In this document: in pieces, positions 25,207 to 33,910 of the stretch
Layout: the number at the start of each line of letters is the position of its first letter
Position numbering within the stretch: position 1 is the stretch's first letter
Assembly (NCBI RefSeq): GCF_023242315.1
Contig: NZ_JALLIY010000021.1
Location: forward strand, 1-64,000
Direction: 5' to 3'
Length of the DNA: 64,000 bases
DNA from: Pseudomonas sp. MWU13-2105
GTDB lineage: Bacteria; Pseudomonadota; Gammaproteobacteria; Pseudomonadales; Pseudomonadaceae
Notes under the pieces: model-generated
Told to the model about the DNA's origin: nothing
Database searches by the model: none
What the model saw: only the letters and a program-made list of their open reading frames with translations
Translations under genes and position numbers: made by a program

Positions 25207-26223
25207 CTAGCGAAATTGCTCGAGGAACCGCAAATCGTTGTCGAAGAACAGGCGCAAGTCATTCACGCCGTAACGCAGCATGGCCAGACGCTCGGCGCCC
25301 ATGCCGAAGGCAAAGCCCTGGAATTCTTCCGGGTCGATCCCGGACATGCGCAGCACGTTGGGGTGGACCATGCCGCAGCCCATGACTTCCAGCCAACCGG
25401 TCTGCTTGCAGACGCGGCAGCCTTTACCACTGCACATCACGCATTCCATGTCGACTTCAGCGGATGGCTCGGTAAACGGGAAGTAGGAAGGACGGAAGCG
25501 CACCGCCAGTTCCTTCTCGAAGAACACCCGCAGGAACTCTTCGATGGTGCCCTTGAGGTCGGCAAAATTGATGTCGCGATCGATCAGCAGACCTTCGACC
25601 TGGTGGAACATCGGCGAGTGGGTAATATCCGAGTCGCTACGGTACACACGGCCTGGGCAGACGATGCGGATCGGCGGTCGTTTCGACTCCATGGTGCGGA
25701 CCTGGACCGGCGAGGTATGGGTGCGCAGCAACATGTTGGCGTTGAAATAGAAGGTGTCATGCATCGACCGGGCCGGGTGATGGCCTGGGATGTTGAGCGC
25801 TTCGAAGTTGTGGTAATCGTCTTCCACCTCGGGCCCTTCGGCGATGCCGTAGCCGATGTGGGTGAAAAATTGCTCGATCCGTTCCAGAGTCCGGGTGACC
25901 GGATGCAGACCACCGGAGGTCTGGCCACGGCCAGGCAGGGTCACGTCAATCGACTCGGCGGCGAGCTTGGCGGTCAGATCCGCCTCATCGAACAACGCCT
26001 TGCGCGCATTGAGAACCTCTGTGACACGCTCCTTGGCAACGTTGATCAGCGCACCGACCTGCGGTCGCTCTTCGGCCGGCAAGCTGCCCAGGGTCTTCAT
26101 CACCTGAGTCAATTCACCTTTCTTGCCAAGGTATTGAACCCGGATTTGCTCCAGGGCATTGATATCTTCAGCGCTTTGCACAGCCTCGAGAGCTTGAGAG
26201 ACCAGCGCGTCCAGGTTTTCCAT
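25207..26223 (-). CDS. pheS: phenylalanine-tRNA ligase alpha subunit
   Basis: A 338-residue class II aminoacyl-tRNA synthetase subunit. Motif 1 and motif 2 regions are clear (HPARSMHDTFYF; RVYRSDSDITHSPMFHQVEG), and motif 3 is GFAFGMGAERLAML. The N-terminal coiled coil (residues about 1-85) contacts tRNA. It activates phenylalanine. The gene follows a strong terminator-like hairpin after rplT, suggesting that part of its expression is attenuated. Confidence 0.98.
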   Translation of the reverse strand: MENLDALVSQALEAVQSAEDINALEQIRVQYLGKKGELTQVMKTLGSLPAEERPQVGALINVAKERVTEVLNARKALFDEADLTAKLAAESIDVTLPGRGQTSGGLHPVTRTLERIEQFFTHIGYGIAEGPEVEDDYHNFEALNIPGHHPARSMHDTFYFNANMLLRTHTSPVQVRTMESKRPPIRIVCPGRVYRSDSDITHSPMFHQVEGLLIDRDINFADLKGTIEEFLRVFFEKELAVRFRPSYFPFTEPSAEVDMECVMCSGKGCRVCKQTGWLEVMGCGMVHPNVLRMSGIDPEEFQGFAFGMGAERLAMLRYGVNDLRLFFDNDLRFLEQFR

Positions 26224-26241
26224 GTACAGACTCCAGATACG

Positions 26242-26277
26242 AAATAGGGGAAGAGCTTGAAGGCTCTTCCCCTATTT
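26242..26277 (-). terminator. terminator or attenuator between rplT and pheS
   Basis: A 15-bp perfect stem (AAATAGGGGAAGAGC / GCTCTTCCCCTATTT) with a 6-base loop, ending 19 bases before the pheS start. In enterobacteria pheST is controlled by attenuation at this place. No phenylalanine-rich leader peptide is visible between rplT and the hairpin, so the control may differ. Confidence 0.75.
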
Positions 26278-26333
26278 ATGACGTTTAACACCGGACCCCA
26301 CAAAGGCAGGGCCTGGTGATTGTCGGGGGGTAC

Positions 26334-26690
26334 TTAAGCCAAGGTGGCTTTAGCTTTCTCGACAATCGCAGCAAACGCCGCTTTTTCGTTCACTGCCAGA
26401 TCAGCCAGAACCTTACGGTCGATCTCGATGGACGCTTTTTTCAGGCCAGCGATGAAACGGCTGTAGGACAGACCGTTAACACGTGCACCAGCGTTGATAC
26501 GAGCGATCCACAGAGCGCGGAACTGACGTTTTTTCTGACGACGGTCGCGGTAGGCGTATTGGCCTGCCTTGATGACCGCTTGCTTGGCAACACGGAATAC
26601 GCGCGAGCGTGCACCGTAGTAGCCTTTTGCAAGTTTCAGAATCTTTTTGTGACGCTTACGGGCAATGACGCCACGCTTTACACGAGCCAT
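26334..26690 (-). CDS. rplT: 50S ribosomal protein L20
   Basis: A 118-residue basic protein ([26 protein letters not shown]), full length and typical. L20 binds 23S rRNA early in assembly and, in E. coli, represses translation of its own operon with rpmI. It is 29 bases downstream of rpmI on the minus strand. Confidence 0.98.
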
Positions 26691-26719
26691 GAGTTACTTC
26701 CTCTATTCTTGATCCAAAA

Positions 26720-26914
26720 TTAACGAAGGCGCAGCATGCGCTCGACTTTTGCCACGTCAGACGGATGCAGCAAGCTGCTACCGCGCAGTTGACGCTTACG
26801 CTTGGTCGACATTTTGGTCAGGATGTGGCTCTTGAAAGCGTGTTTGTGCTTGATGCCGTTAGCAGTTTTCAGAAACCGCTTGGCAGCACCACTCTTAGTT
26901 TTCATCTTTGGCAT
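26720..26914 (-). CDS. rpmI: 50S ribosomal protein L35
   Basis: A 64-residue basic protein (MPKMKTKSGAAKRFLKTANGIKHKHAF) of the large ribosomal subunit. It lies between infC and rplT in the conserved operon, where L20-dependent repression acts on its translation start in E. coli. Confidence 0.98.
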   Translation of the reverse strand: MPKMKTKSGAAKRFLKTANGIKHKHAFKSHILTKMSTKRKRQLRGSSLLHPSDVAKVERMLRLR

Positions 26915-26974
26915 GTTCGGATACTCCGCATTCAGTTGATAAACATAACCGCAAGGCCTGCCGTGCCCTGGTGG

Positions 26975-27520
26975 TTACTTCTTCTTTTTCGGGGCGATGA
27001 CCATAATAAGCTGGCGTCCTTCCATCTTAGGATGCTGTTCGACCGAACCGTACTCGAGCAGGTCACCTTCAACCCGCTTGAGGAGTTCCATCCCCAGCTC
27101 CTGGTGGGCCATCTCACGACCGCGGAATCTCAAGGAAACCTTGGCCCTGTCCCCATCACTCAGGAAACGTACCAGGTTGCGCAGTTTTACCTGGTAATCC
27201 CCTTCCTCCGTCCCTGGACGAAACTTGATTTCTTTAACCTGCACTTGCTTCTGGTTTTTCTTCGCAGCAGCAATTTGCTTTTTCTTTTCGAAAATCGATT
27301 TGCCGTAGTCCATCACCCGGCAGACGGGTGGCACTGCATCGGCGGAAATCTCCACCAGATCCAGCTTGGCTTCTTCGGCAATCCGAAGCGCTTCATCAAT
27401 CGAGACGATGCCAATCTGCTCGCCATCAGCGCCAATTAACCGAACCTCGCGTGCCGAGATATTCTCGTTGATCGGGGCCTTCGGTGCAGCTCGTTTATCT
27501 TGTCTCATTTCACGCTTAAT
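26975..27520 (-). CDS. infC: translation initiation factor IF-3, AUU start
   Basis: IF-3 keeps 30S subunits free and checks the start codon and initiator tRNA. The N-domain (INENISAREVRLIGADG) and C-domain (KEIKFRPGTEEGDYQVKLRN) are complete. No ATG fits the family's N-terminus. The likely start is the ATT at 27520, eight bases after GGAG and in a context like E. coli infC; an ATT at 27526 is the other candidate and overlaps the thrS stop. An AUU start lets IF-3 limit its own translation. A start at the internal ATG (27508) would shorten the protein. Confidence 0.95.
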   Translation of the reverse strand: MKREMRQDKRAAPKAPINENISAREVRLIGADGEQIGIVSIDEALRIAEEAKLDLVEISADAVPPVCRVMDYGKSIFEKKKQIAAAKKNQKQVQVKEIKFRPGTEEGDYQVKLRNLVRFLSDGDRAKVSLRFRGREMAHQELGMELLKRVEGDLLEYGSVEQHPKMEGRQLIMVIAPKKKK

Positions 27521-27525
27521 AGTAA

Positions 27526-29448
27526 TTACTCCGAATCTGGGCGACCACGCCGGGAAACCGCTTGCGCGAGGAACTCGGCGAACTGGGCGACGGGCATCGA
27601 GCCCAGGTCAGCACCTTCACGAGTACGCACAGCGACAGTCTGCATCTCGACTTCCCGATCTCCGATAACCAAAAGATAGGGAACCTTGAGCAAAGTATGC
27701 TCGCGGATTTTAAAGCCGATCTTTTCATTTCTCAAGTCGGACTTGGCACGAAATCCGCTTTCGGCCAGAGTTTTTTCCACTTCGAGGGCAAAATCAGCCT
27801 GCTTGTCCGTGATATTCATGATCACGGCCTGGGTTGGCGCCAGCCACGCAGGGAACGCGCCTTCGTAGTGTTCGATCAGAATTCCGACGAACCGCTCGAA
27901 GGAGCCGAGGATCGCCCGGTGCAGCATCACCGGGTGCTTGCGGCTGTTGTCTTCGGACACGTATTCGGCGCCCAGACGGATCGGCAGGTTGAAATCGAGC
28001 TGCAGGGTACCACACTGCCACACGCGACCGAGACAGTCCTTGAGCGAAAACTCGATTTTCGGACCGTAGAAGGCGCCCTCGCCCGGCTGCAGGTCGTACG
28101 GCAGGCCGGCGCTGTCGAGCGCAGCGGCCAGCGCGCTTTCGGCGCGATCCCACAGTTCGTCGGAACCCACGCGCTTTTCCGGACGGGTGGACAGCTTCAT
28201 TTCGATGTCTTTGAAGCCGAAGTCGGCGTAGACCGCCATGGTCAGCTTGATGAACGCCGCGGATTCAGCCTGCATCTGCTCTTCGGTGCAGAAGATGTGG
28301 GCGTCGTCCTGGGTGAAGGCGCGCACGCGCATGATGCCGTGCAGCGCACCCGATGGCTCGTTGCGGTGGCAGGCACCGAACTCGGCCAGGCGCATTGGCA
28401 GCTCGCGGTAGCTCTTCAGGCCCTGGTTGAACACCTGCACGTGGCATGGGCAGTTCATCGGCTTAATGGCGTAGTCGCGGCTTTCCGACTCGGTGGTGAA
28501 CATGTTTTCGGCGTAGTTGGCCCAGTGCCCGGATTTCTCCCACAGGGAGCGATCGACCACTTGCGGGGTCTTGATCTCCAGGTAGCCGTTTTCACGCTGC
28601 ACCTTGCGCATGTACTGCTCGAGCACCTGGTACAGGGTCCAGCCATTGGGGTGCCAGAACACCATGCCCGGCGCTTCTTCCTGGGTATGGAACAGGCCCA
28701 GGCGCTTGCCGATCTTGCGATGGTCGCGTTTTTCCGCTTCTTCGATGCGCAGGACGTAGGCGGCCAGTTGCTTCTTGTCCGCCCAGGCGGTGCCGTAGAC
28801 GCGCTGCAGTTGCTCGTTCTTGGCATCGCCGCGCCAGTAGGCGCCGGAAAGCTTGGTCAGCTTGAAGGATTTCAGGAAGCGTGTGTTCGGCACGTGCGGA
28901 CCGCGACACATGTCGACGTATTCTTCGTGATAGTACAGACCCATGGTCTGTTCGTTCGGCATGTCCTCGACCAGGCGCAGCTTGTAGTCTTCGCCACGCT
29001 GGGTGAACACGTCGATGACTTCGGCGCGCGGCGTGACCTTCTTGATCACGTCGTAGTCTTTCTCGATCAGCAGCTGCATGCGCTGCTCGATCGCGGCCAG
29101 GTCGTCCGGGGTGAACGGACGCTCATAGGCGATATCGTAGTAAAAACCTTCATCGATGACCGGACCGATGACCATTTTCGCCGTCGGGTACAGCTGCTTG
29201 ACCGCGTGGCCGACCAGATGCGCGCAAGAGTGGCGAATGATCTCCAGCCCCTCTTCGTCCTTGGGCGTGATGATTTGCAGGGTCGCGTCGCTGTCGATCA
29301 GGTCGCAGGCGTCGACCAGCTTGCCGTTGACCTTGCCGGCCACGGTGGCCTTGGCCAGGCCGGCACCAATGGAAGCGGCGACCTCGGCTACGGAAACCGG
29401 ATGGTCGAACGAACGTTGACTGCCGTCGGGAAGAGTAATAGTGGGCAT
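27526..29448 (-). CDS. thrS: threonine-tRNA ligase
   Basis: A 640-residue class II synthetase. Domains in order: TGS (1-62), the editing domain with zinc-like HSCAHLVGHAV (about 70-225), the catalytic core with motif 2 (FGACHRNEPSGALHGIMRVRAFTQDD) and zinc ligands, and the anticodon-binding domain (about 540-635). The start MPTITLPDGS at 29448 follows an AGGAGG site; an in-frame upstream start is not needed. The stop TAA shares its last base with a possible AUU start of infC, so the genes are translationally linked. Confidence 0.98.
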   Translation of the reverse strand: MPTITLPDGSQRSFDHPVSVAEVAASIGAGLAKATVAGKVNGKLVDACDLIDSDATLQIITPKDEEGLEIIRHSCAHLVGHAVKQLYPTAKMVIGPVIDEGFYYDIAYERPFTPDDLAAIEQRMQLLIEKDYDVIKKVTPRAEVIDVFTQRGEDYKLRLVEDMPNEQTMGLYYHEEYVDMCRGPHVPNTRFLKSFKLTKLSGAYWRGDAKNEQLQRVYGTAWADKKQLAAYVLRIEEAEKRDHRKIGKRLGLFHTQEEAPGMVFWHPNGWTLYQVLEQYMRKVQRENGYLEIKTPQVVDRSLWEKSGHWANYAENMFTTESESRDYAIKPMNCPCHVQVFNQGLKSYRELPMRLAEFGACHRNEPSGALHGIMRVRAFTQDDAHIFCTEEQMQAESAAFIKLTMAVYADFGFKDIEMKLSTRPEKRVGSDELWDRAESALAAALDSAGLPYDLQPGEGAFYGPKIEFSLKDCLGRVWQCGTLQLDFNLPIRLGAEYVSEDNSRKHPVMLHRAILGSFERFVGILIEHYEGAFPAWLAPTQAVIMNITDKQADFALEVEKTLAESGFRAKSDLRNEKIGFKIREHTLLKVPYLLVIGDREVEMQTVAVRTREGADLGSMPVAQFAEFLAQAVSRRGRPDSE

Positions 29449-29822
29449 GGCGCCTCCTCTCCTAGTGGTGACCCCTACCAAAGGTCACGTGGGTTGGGAT
29501 GAGCAGCCAGTACGCGATTCGTCCAGCCGTTTAATCAAAAACGCCTGCCGCACAGTGGCAGGAGCCGTAAGGCCAACCGGAAACGAACCAGAGTGACTGG
29601 AGTTCAAAAAAGGGTTGATGGCTTGATATCAAGCGCGAAACACGCCTGCGATACCGAAAATAGCCAGGTCGTGGATGCTAGCACAGATGAACGGTCATCG
29701 CCTCGTTCACAAACTGCTAAAGTCGCGGGGGTTTTGTGCCTTGGGTGAACTTGCCCCACGCGCCAGCCTCAAATATCCAGAATATCGCACCGTATCCACC
29801 CGTCTCCATGGAGTACCCGAAC
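29449..29822. other. leader of the thrS operon and divergent promoter region
   Basis: No gene. The minus-strand leader of thrS contains the hairpin CCTGCC-GCACAGT-GGCAGG at 29544-29562. thrS mRNA leaders are often structured for autoregulation, but no tRNA-Thr mimic could be drawn with confidence. The right part must hold the promoter of the secreted protein at 29823. Confidence 0.4.
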
Positions 29823-30122
29823 ATGCGCCTGATCCACCTTTTCGCTTTTGCCGCCCCGCTCGCCCTGCTGCTGCCCCTGAGCGCACAGGCCGCCTGGCCG
29901 GCCGGCGCCAAAGCCAGCTACATGAAAGACTGCGTTGGCGCGGCCAGCCAGAGCGTCAACCCCACCATCGCCAAGCAGCACTGCACCTGCGGCGCCGATG
30001 TCCTGGAGAAGAAATTCACCACCGAGGAAATCACCCAGTTGATGAACAGCAAAACGATGCCACCGGCAGAGCTGCGGACCCGCGCCCTGAACGAAATCGC
30101 CGTCTGCAAGGTGCAGAAGTAA
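29823..30122 (+). CDS. small secreted protein
   Basis: A 99-residue protein with a clear signal peptide (MRLIHLFAFAAPLALLLPLSAQA, cleavage after residue 23). The mature part has four cysteines (DCVG, HCTCG, AVCK), probably two disulphide bridges in the periplasm. The start at 29823 is chosen because GGAG lies 9 bases upstream; an ATG at 29808 would put charged residues before the signal peptide. I do not recognise a named family; it looks like a conserved pseudomonad envelope protein. Confidence 0.75.
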   Translation: MRLIHLFAFAAPLALLLPLSAQAAWPAGAKASYMKDCVGAASQSVNPTIAKQHCTCGADVLEKKFTTEEITQLMNSKTMPPAELRTRALNEIAVCKVQK

Positions 30123-30415
30123 CTCGCAAGCATGGGGCTTTTGCCCCTCAAGCCAGGTGAAAAACGCCTGAAAAGGTGATTTTTATCAATATTTACGCAG
30201 CTTTTATGGGTTTTTTTAGGGGCTGTCGTTTCTAGTGAAAGCCTTTAAAACCGGGGCCTCCAGCCAATAAAACGACTGAAGAAAGCGCGACTGATTAGCA
30301 ATCCGCCGCTAGGGGGGGCTCCCAAGTCGAACATTTCGACTATGATAGCCCAGTGTGCCCAGTTGGCCTGAGCAGCACAGTACTACTGAAAATATATGTT
30401 TCTTGGAGATACACC
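30123..30415 (+). promoter_or_regulatory. long upstream region of the cold-shock gene
   Basis: A 293-base region without a gene before the cold-shock protein. Cold-shock mRNAs usually have long structured leaders that control translation at low temperature. A run of T at 30207 and the GGCCTCC...GGGGGGGCTCCC tracts could fold, but I cannot assign a precise structure. Confidence 0.4.
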
Positions 30416-30628
30416 ATGTCTAATCGCCAAACCGGCACCGTAAAATGGTTCAACGATGAAAAAGGCTTCGGCTTCATCACTCCTCAAGGTGGCGGTGACG
30501 ACCTGTTCGTACACTTCAAAGCTATCGAAAGCGACGGTTTCAAAAGCCTGAAAGAAGGCCAGACCGTTTCCTTCGTGGCTGAGAAAGGCCAAAAGGGTAT
30601 GCAAGCTGCACAGGTTCGTCCGGAGTAA
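30416..30628 (+). CDS. cold-shock protein of the CspA family
   Basis: A 70-residue OB-fold protein with both RNA-binding motifs intact: RNP1 KGFGFITP and RNP2 DLFVHF. It binds single-stranded RNA and DNA and keeps mRNA unfolded. TTGGAG sits 8 bases before the ATG. Several paralogues exist in each Pseudomonas genome, so I do not name it more exactly (CspA/CapB type). A strong terminator follows. Confidence 0.95.
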   Translation: MSNRQTGTVKWFNDEKGFGFITPQGGGDDLFVHFKAIESDGFKSLKEGQTVSFVAEKGQKGMQAAQVRPE

Positions 30629-30643
30629 GTTTTCCGCGAACTG

Positions 30644-30674
30644 AAAAAACCCCGTCCATGCGACGGGGTTTTTT
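30644..30674 (+). terminator. terminator of the cold-shock gene
   Basis: AAAAAACCCCGTC - CATG - GACGGGGTTTTTT type hairpin: CCCCGTC pairs with GACGGGG, flanked by A and T tracts. It may also serve the convergent I78 gene. Confidence 0.92.
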
Positions 30675-30700
30675 ATGTGCGCTACAAAAGCCCCAAGGCT

Positions 30701-31027
30701 TCAGCCGCAGTTGGCGCGAATGATTTTGCCGCTGCTGTCGGTGTTGAGGTTCAGGCGGTCCGAACGGTACTCCAGGGTCACCATGTCGTTAGGCCCCAGC
30801 ACCCGTGCGCTCTGCGCGCCGCTGCGGCTGCGGGCCTGCTCCAGCAACGCGGCCGAGGCCGGCTGGCCGAGGGTGAAATCGGCGCCTTTGGCTTCGCAAC
30901 GATCGTAGGTGGTCTGGGCGCCCGAGTCCTTGGCCGGCTGTTTAGCCGCGGATGACTCGGGGGTGGTGCAACCCGCCAGTACCGAGAGGGCGAACAGCGT
31001 CCCCAGGGATGCAAGCTTCCAAGGCAT
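30701..31027 (-). CDS. I78-family peptidase inhibitor lipoprotein
   Basis: A 108-residue lipoprotein. The signal peptide ends in the lipobox LAGC (Cys 19). The mature part has the I78 inhibitor pattern: CEAKGADFTLGQPAS, ARSRSGAQSARVLGP, EYRSDRLNLNTDSSGKI and a terminal CG. The two cysteines would form a disulphide. Such proteins inhibit serine proteases; the target is not known. The ATG at 31027 follows AGGAGG; the upstream open frame is ignored. Confidence 0.85.
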   Translation of the reverse strand: MPWKLASLGTLFALSVLAGCTTPESSAAKQPAKDSGAQTTYDRCEAKGADFTLGQPASAALLEQARSRSGAQSARVLGPNDMVTLEYRSDRLNLNTDSSGKIIRANCG

Positions 31028-31198
31028 GAAGCCTCCTTTAAATAAAATAAGTAGAGTGCGTGCGACCGTGATTTGCGGCATTGGTTGCACGCCAGGTGCC
31101 AGATCAGCCGATTCCGACAGCCGCAGTCGACAAGTCTGCCTGACCTGTCCTGCGACTTCTGCGCGCAATCGTGACTGAATATGAACGAGCGACGCCGT

Positions 31199-31504
31199 TC
31201 AGTAGATATCGATGTAATCGAAGGGCGGGTTGGGCCAGTTCTGCTTCAGGGCATTGAACACCTGCATGACCCAGACCTCGTCGGCGGCCGCGACTTTGCC
31301 GACGTAGCCGGAGCCGGCCGCCCAGGTTTCCAGGCGGAACAGCAGGTCATCGATCTGCGCGCCGCCGACCACTCCCGAAGAGATGTACGCGATGCCCGAG
31401 CGGGTCACGCGCAACTGGGTGTGCACCTCGTCGCTGGCCGCCGCGAGCAGCTGGCGCACGGCGTCCTGGGTCAGGTTGTCGGGGTTGTTCAGATCGATTT
31501 GCAT
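31199..31504 (-). CDS. hypothetical protein at the end of the ribose operon
   Basis: A 101-residue soluble protein with an N-terminal helix (TQDAVRQLLAAASDEVHTQL) and a C-terminal segment rich in Trp and aromatic residues (EVWVMQVFNALKQNWPNPPFDYIDIY). It starts 4 bases after the nucleoside hydrolase stop, so it is probably co-transcribed with the rbs genes. I do not recognise the family and see no catalytic motif. Confidence 0.7.
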   Translation of the reverse strand: MQIDLNNPDNLTQDAVRQLLAAASDEVHTQLRVTRSGIAYISSGVVGGAQIDDLLFRLETWAAGSGYVGKVAAADEVWVMQVFNALKQNWPNPPFDYIDIY

Positions 31505-31508
31505 GGGA

Positions 31509-32537
31509 TCACTTAAGGCGTGCCAGACGCTCTGTCAGCAAGTTGAAGAAGCCCTGCGCATCGCCATTCTCGACCCAGAACACGTTCTTGGGCTGTTTCA
31601 GGCCGTCGTACCAGTCGACGATGGTCTGGCCGAAGGTCGGGCCTTCACGGCTGTCGATCAGCATGTTGACCTGACGTCCGCTGAACAGCTCGGGCTTGAG
31701 CAGGTAGGCGATGACGGTGGCGTCATGTACCGGGCCGCCAGGAATACCGTAGTGTTCCATGTCGCCCTTGACGTATTCGTTGAGGATATCACCGACCACC
31801 TTGCTGGCGTTGTTGTTCAGCGCCGCGATCTGCTTCAGGCGCTCGTCGCTGGTGAGGATCTTGTGGGTCACGTCCAGCGGCAGGTAGGTCAGCTTGACGC
31901 CGCTCTTGAGCACCACTTCGGCGGCCTGCGGGTCGGCGAACAGGTTGAACTCGGCGACCGGGGTGATATTGCCGCCGTTGAAGTGCGCGCCGCCCATCAC
32001 CACCACTTCCTTGATGCCCTGGGTGATCCCGGGATCCTGGATCAGCGCCAGCGCCAGGTTGGTCTGTGGCCCGAGCATGGCAATGGTGATGCTGTGGGGC
32101 TTGGCCGCGCGCAGGGTCTCGATCAGGTAGTTGACCGCATTGCCCTTGGCCAGGGGCGCCTTGGGTTCATGCACGGTGACGCCGGAGAGGCCTTCCTTGC
32201 CGTGGATATTCTCGGCATAGATCGGCGTGCGCAGCAGCGGCCTGGGCGCACCGGCATACACCGGCACCTCTTCGCGCCCGGCCCACTCGCGGGCCAGGCG
32301 GGCATTGCGCGAGGTCTTGTCCAGGCGTACGTTGCCGGCCACGGTGGTCAGCGCGCGGATCTGCAGCTCCTGCGGCGAGGCCAGGGCGAACAGCAGCGCC
32401 ACCACGTCGTCGGCCCCCGGGTCGGTGTCGATGATCAGGTCGATTTTTTCCGCCGCCTGGGCGCCTGTAGCCGTGAGGAAGGACAAAATCAGCAGACTCC
32501 GGAACCAGCGTTGCAAGATCTGAGCATAGCGTTGCAT
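31509..32537 (-). CDS. periplasmic nucleoside hydrolase
   Basis: A 342-residue IunH-family enzyme that splits ribonucleosides to ribose and base. The signal peptide (LLILSFLTATGAQA) points to the periplasm, unlike the cytoplasmic E. coli hydrolases. The Ca2+/ribose-binding motif IDTDPGADD follows immediately, and the family's second motif GGPVHDATVIAYLL is near the C-terminus. In the rbs operon it would release ribose from nucleosides outside the inner membrane for uptake by RbsABC. Confidence 0.92.
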   Translation of the reverse strand: MQRYAQILQRWFRSLLILSFLTATGAQAAEKIDLIIDTDPGADDVVALLFALASPQELQIRALTTVAGNVRLDKTSRNARLAREWAGREEVPVYAGAPRPLLRTPIYAENIHGKEGLSGVTVHEPKAPLAKGNAVNYLIETLRAAKPHSITIAMLGPQTNLALALIQDPGITQGIKEVVVMGGAHFNGGNITPVAEFNLFADPQAAEVVLKSGVKLTYLPLDVTHKILTSDERLKQIAALNNNASKVVGDILNEYVKGDMEHYGIPGGPVHDATVIAYLLKPELFSGRQVNMLIDSREGPTFGQTIVDWYDGLKQPKNVFWVENGDAQGFFNLLTERLARLK

Positions 32538-32565
32538 AGCGCACTCCTTGTGCGAGAAAGAACAG

Positions 32566-32970
32566 TTAGAACGTCACGCCGGCCACCAGCACGACGTTGC
32601 AGTAGGGCTGGCATTCGCCGGTGCGCACGACAGCCCGGGCCTTGCGGCTGAGCATTTTGAATGCTTCATGGCTGAGCAACCGGCGCTGCCCCAGGGCGCC
32701 CTCGGCATTCAACGTGTCGAGCTGCTCCAGGGCCGGCGGCTGCTTGAGCAGGATTTCCTCGGCCAGCACATGGCTCTCCACCTGCATTTCACTGAGCACC
32801 GTGCGCAGGGTGCTGACAAAGTCGGGGATCCCGTGGGTCAGGGCCAGGTCGATCAGCTCCACGCCCGGCGGTACCGGCAGGCCGGCGTCGCCGATCACCA
32901 GCATGTCGCCGTGGCCGAGGGACGCGATCAGGCGCGACAGGGCGATATTGAGCAAGGGTGTTTTTTTCAT
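32566..32970 (-). CDS. rbsD: D-ribose pyranase
   Basis: A 134-residue RbsD/FucU protein that converts beta-pyranose to beta-furanose forms of ribose before phosphorylation. The catalytic His in ALSRLIASLGHGDMLVIGDAG and the segment RTGECQPYCNVVLVAGV are typical. It overlaps the rbsK end by 4 bases. Two cysteines in the last segment (ECQPYC) differ from E. coli but sit in the usual place. Confidence 0.95.
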   Translation of the reverse strand: MKKTPLLNIALSRLIASLGHGDMLVIGDAGLPVPPGVELIDLALTHGIPDFVSTLRTVLSEMQVESHVLAEEILLKQPPALEQLDTLNAEGALGQRRLLSHEAFKMLSRKARAVVRTGECQPYCNVVLVAGVTF

Positions 32971-33887
32971 GGCGATTGGAAACCTTGTACGTCGGACAAG
33001 TGGGGAATGGAGGGTTGGGCACCGGCACGGGTCACCGACAGCGCCGCCGCGACCTGGCCGAAGCGAATCGCCTCGACCTCGCTTTGCCCTCGGGCCAGCG
33101 CCGCGGCGAAACCGCCGACAAAGGTGTCGCCGGCCGCCGTGGTGTCGATGGCCTTGACCTTGGGCGCCGGGAAATGCGCGGAACCCTGGCTATCGGCGAA
33201 CAGCAAGCCCTGGGCGCCCAGGGTGACGATCACCTTCCCTGCCCCGGCGGCCATCAGTCGGCTGGCGGCCGCCTCGGCACTCGCCAGGGAGTCCACGGGC
33301 AGGCCGCTCAGGGCCGAGGCTTCGCTTTCATTGGGAATCAGGTAGTCGATCGAGGCGTACCAGTCGACCGGCAGCGGCGCGCTGGCCGGCGCCGGGTTGA
33401 GGATCACGATCTTGCCCAGCTCGCGCCCGCGCTTGAGCGTGTAGCCGACGGTTTCCATCGGCACTTCCAGCTGGCAGATGATCACATCCGCATCCTGCAG
33501 CACCGCATCGAAGCCCTTGAGCACCTCGGGAGAGAGACAACCGTTGCCGCCGGCGACAATCACAATGGCATTCTGGCTGTTGTCATCGACGACAATCAGC
33601 GCCACGCCACTGGACACGCCCGGGGCGACCGTGACCGCCTGGCAATCGATGCCCTCCGCCAGCAGCGCATCGCGCAGTTGCGCACCGTAGGCATCGTCAC
33701 CGACGCAGCCGATCATCGATACCGTGGCGCCCAGGCGCGCGGCGGCCACGGCCTGGTTCGCGCCCTTGCCGCCGGACACCGTGGCGAACGACCGGCCCAC
33801 CAGGGTCTCCCCCGCTCGCGGCAAACGTTCGGCACGGGTGACCAGATCCATGTTGAGGCTGCCCACCACCACTACTTTTGCTTGCAT
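32967..33887 (-). CDS. rbsK: ribokinase
   Basis: A 306-residue PfkB-family kinase making ribose 5-phosphate from ribose and ATP. The N-terminal signature VVVGSLNMDLVTRAERLP and GGKGANQAVAAARLG, and the C-terminal DTTAAGDTFVGGFAAAL with the catalytic Asp, are complete. The start at 33887 uses an ATG with only a weak ribosome site, but the family length is met. It sits between rbsR and rbsD. Confidence 0.97.
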   Translation of the reverse strand: MQAKVVVVGSLNMDLVTRAERLPRAGETLVGRSFATVSGGKGANQAVAAARLGATVSMIGCVGDDAYGAQLRDALLAEGIDCQAVTVAPGVSSGVALIVVDDNSQNAIVIVAGGNGCLSPEVLKGFDAVLQDADVIICQLEVPMETVGYTLKRGRELGKIVILNPAPASAPLPVDWYASIDYLIPNESEASALSGLPVDSLASAEAAASRLMAAGAGKVIVTLGAQGLLFADSQGSAHFPAPKVKAIDTTAAGDTFVGGFAAALARGQSEVEAIRFGQVAAALSVTRAGAQPSIPHLSDVQGFQSP

Positions 33888-33910
33888 ACATCAGTACCCA
33901 TCAATTCGAT

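Noticed and set aside
23711..25210. 499-codon plus-strand frame opposite pheT
   Set aside because: Shadow of the high-GC codon use of pheT; His/Gln/Arg-rich and with no family resemblance. Similar long antisense frames opposite thrS, pheS, bkd and rbs genes were dismissed for the same reason.
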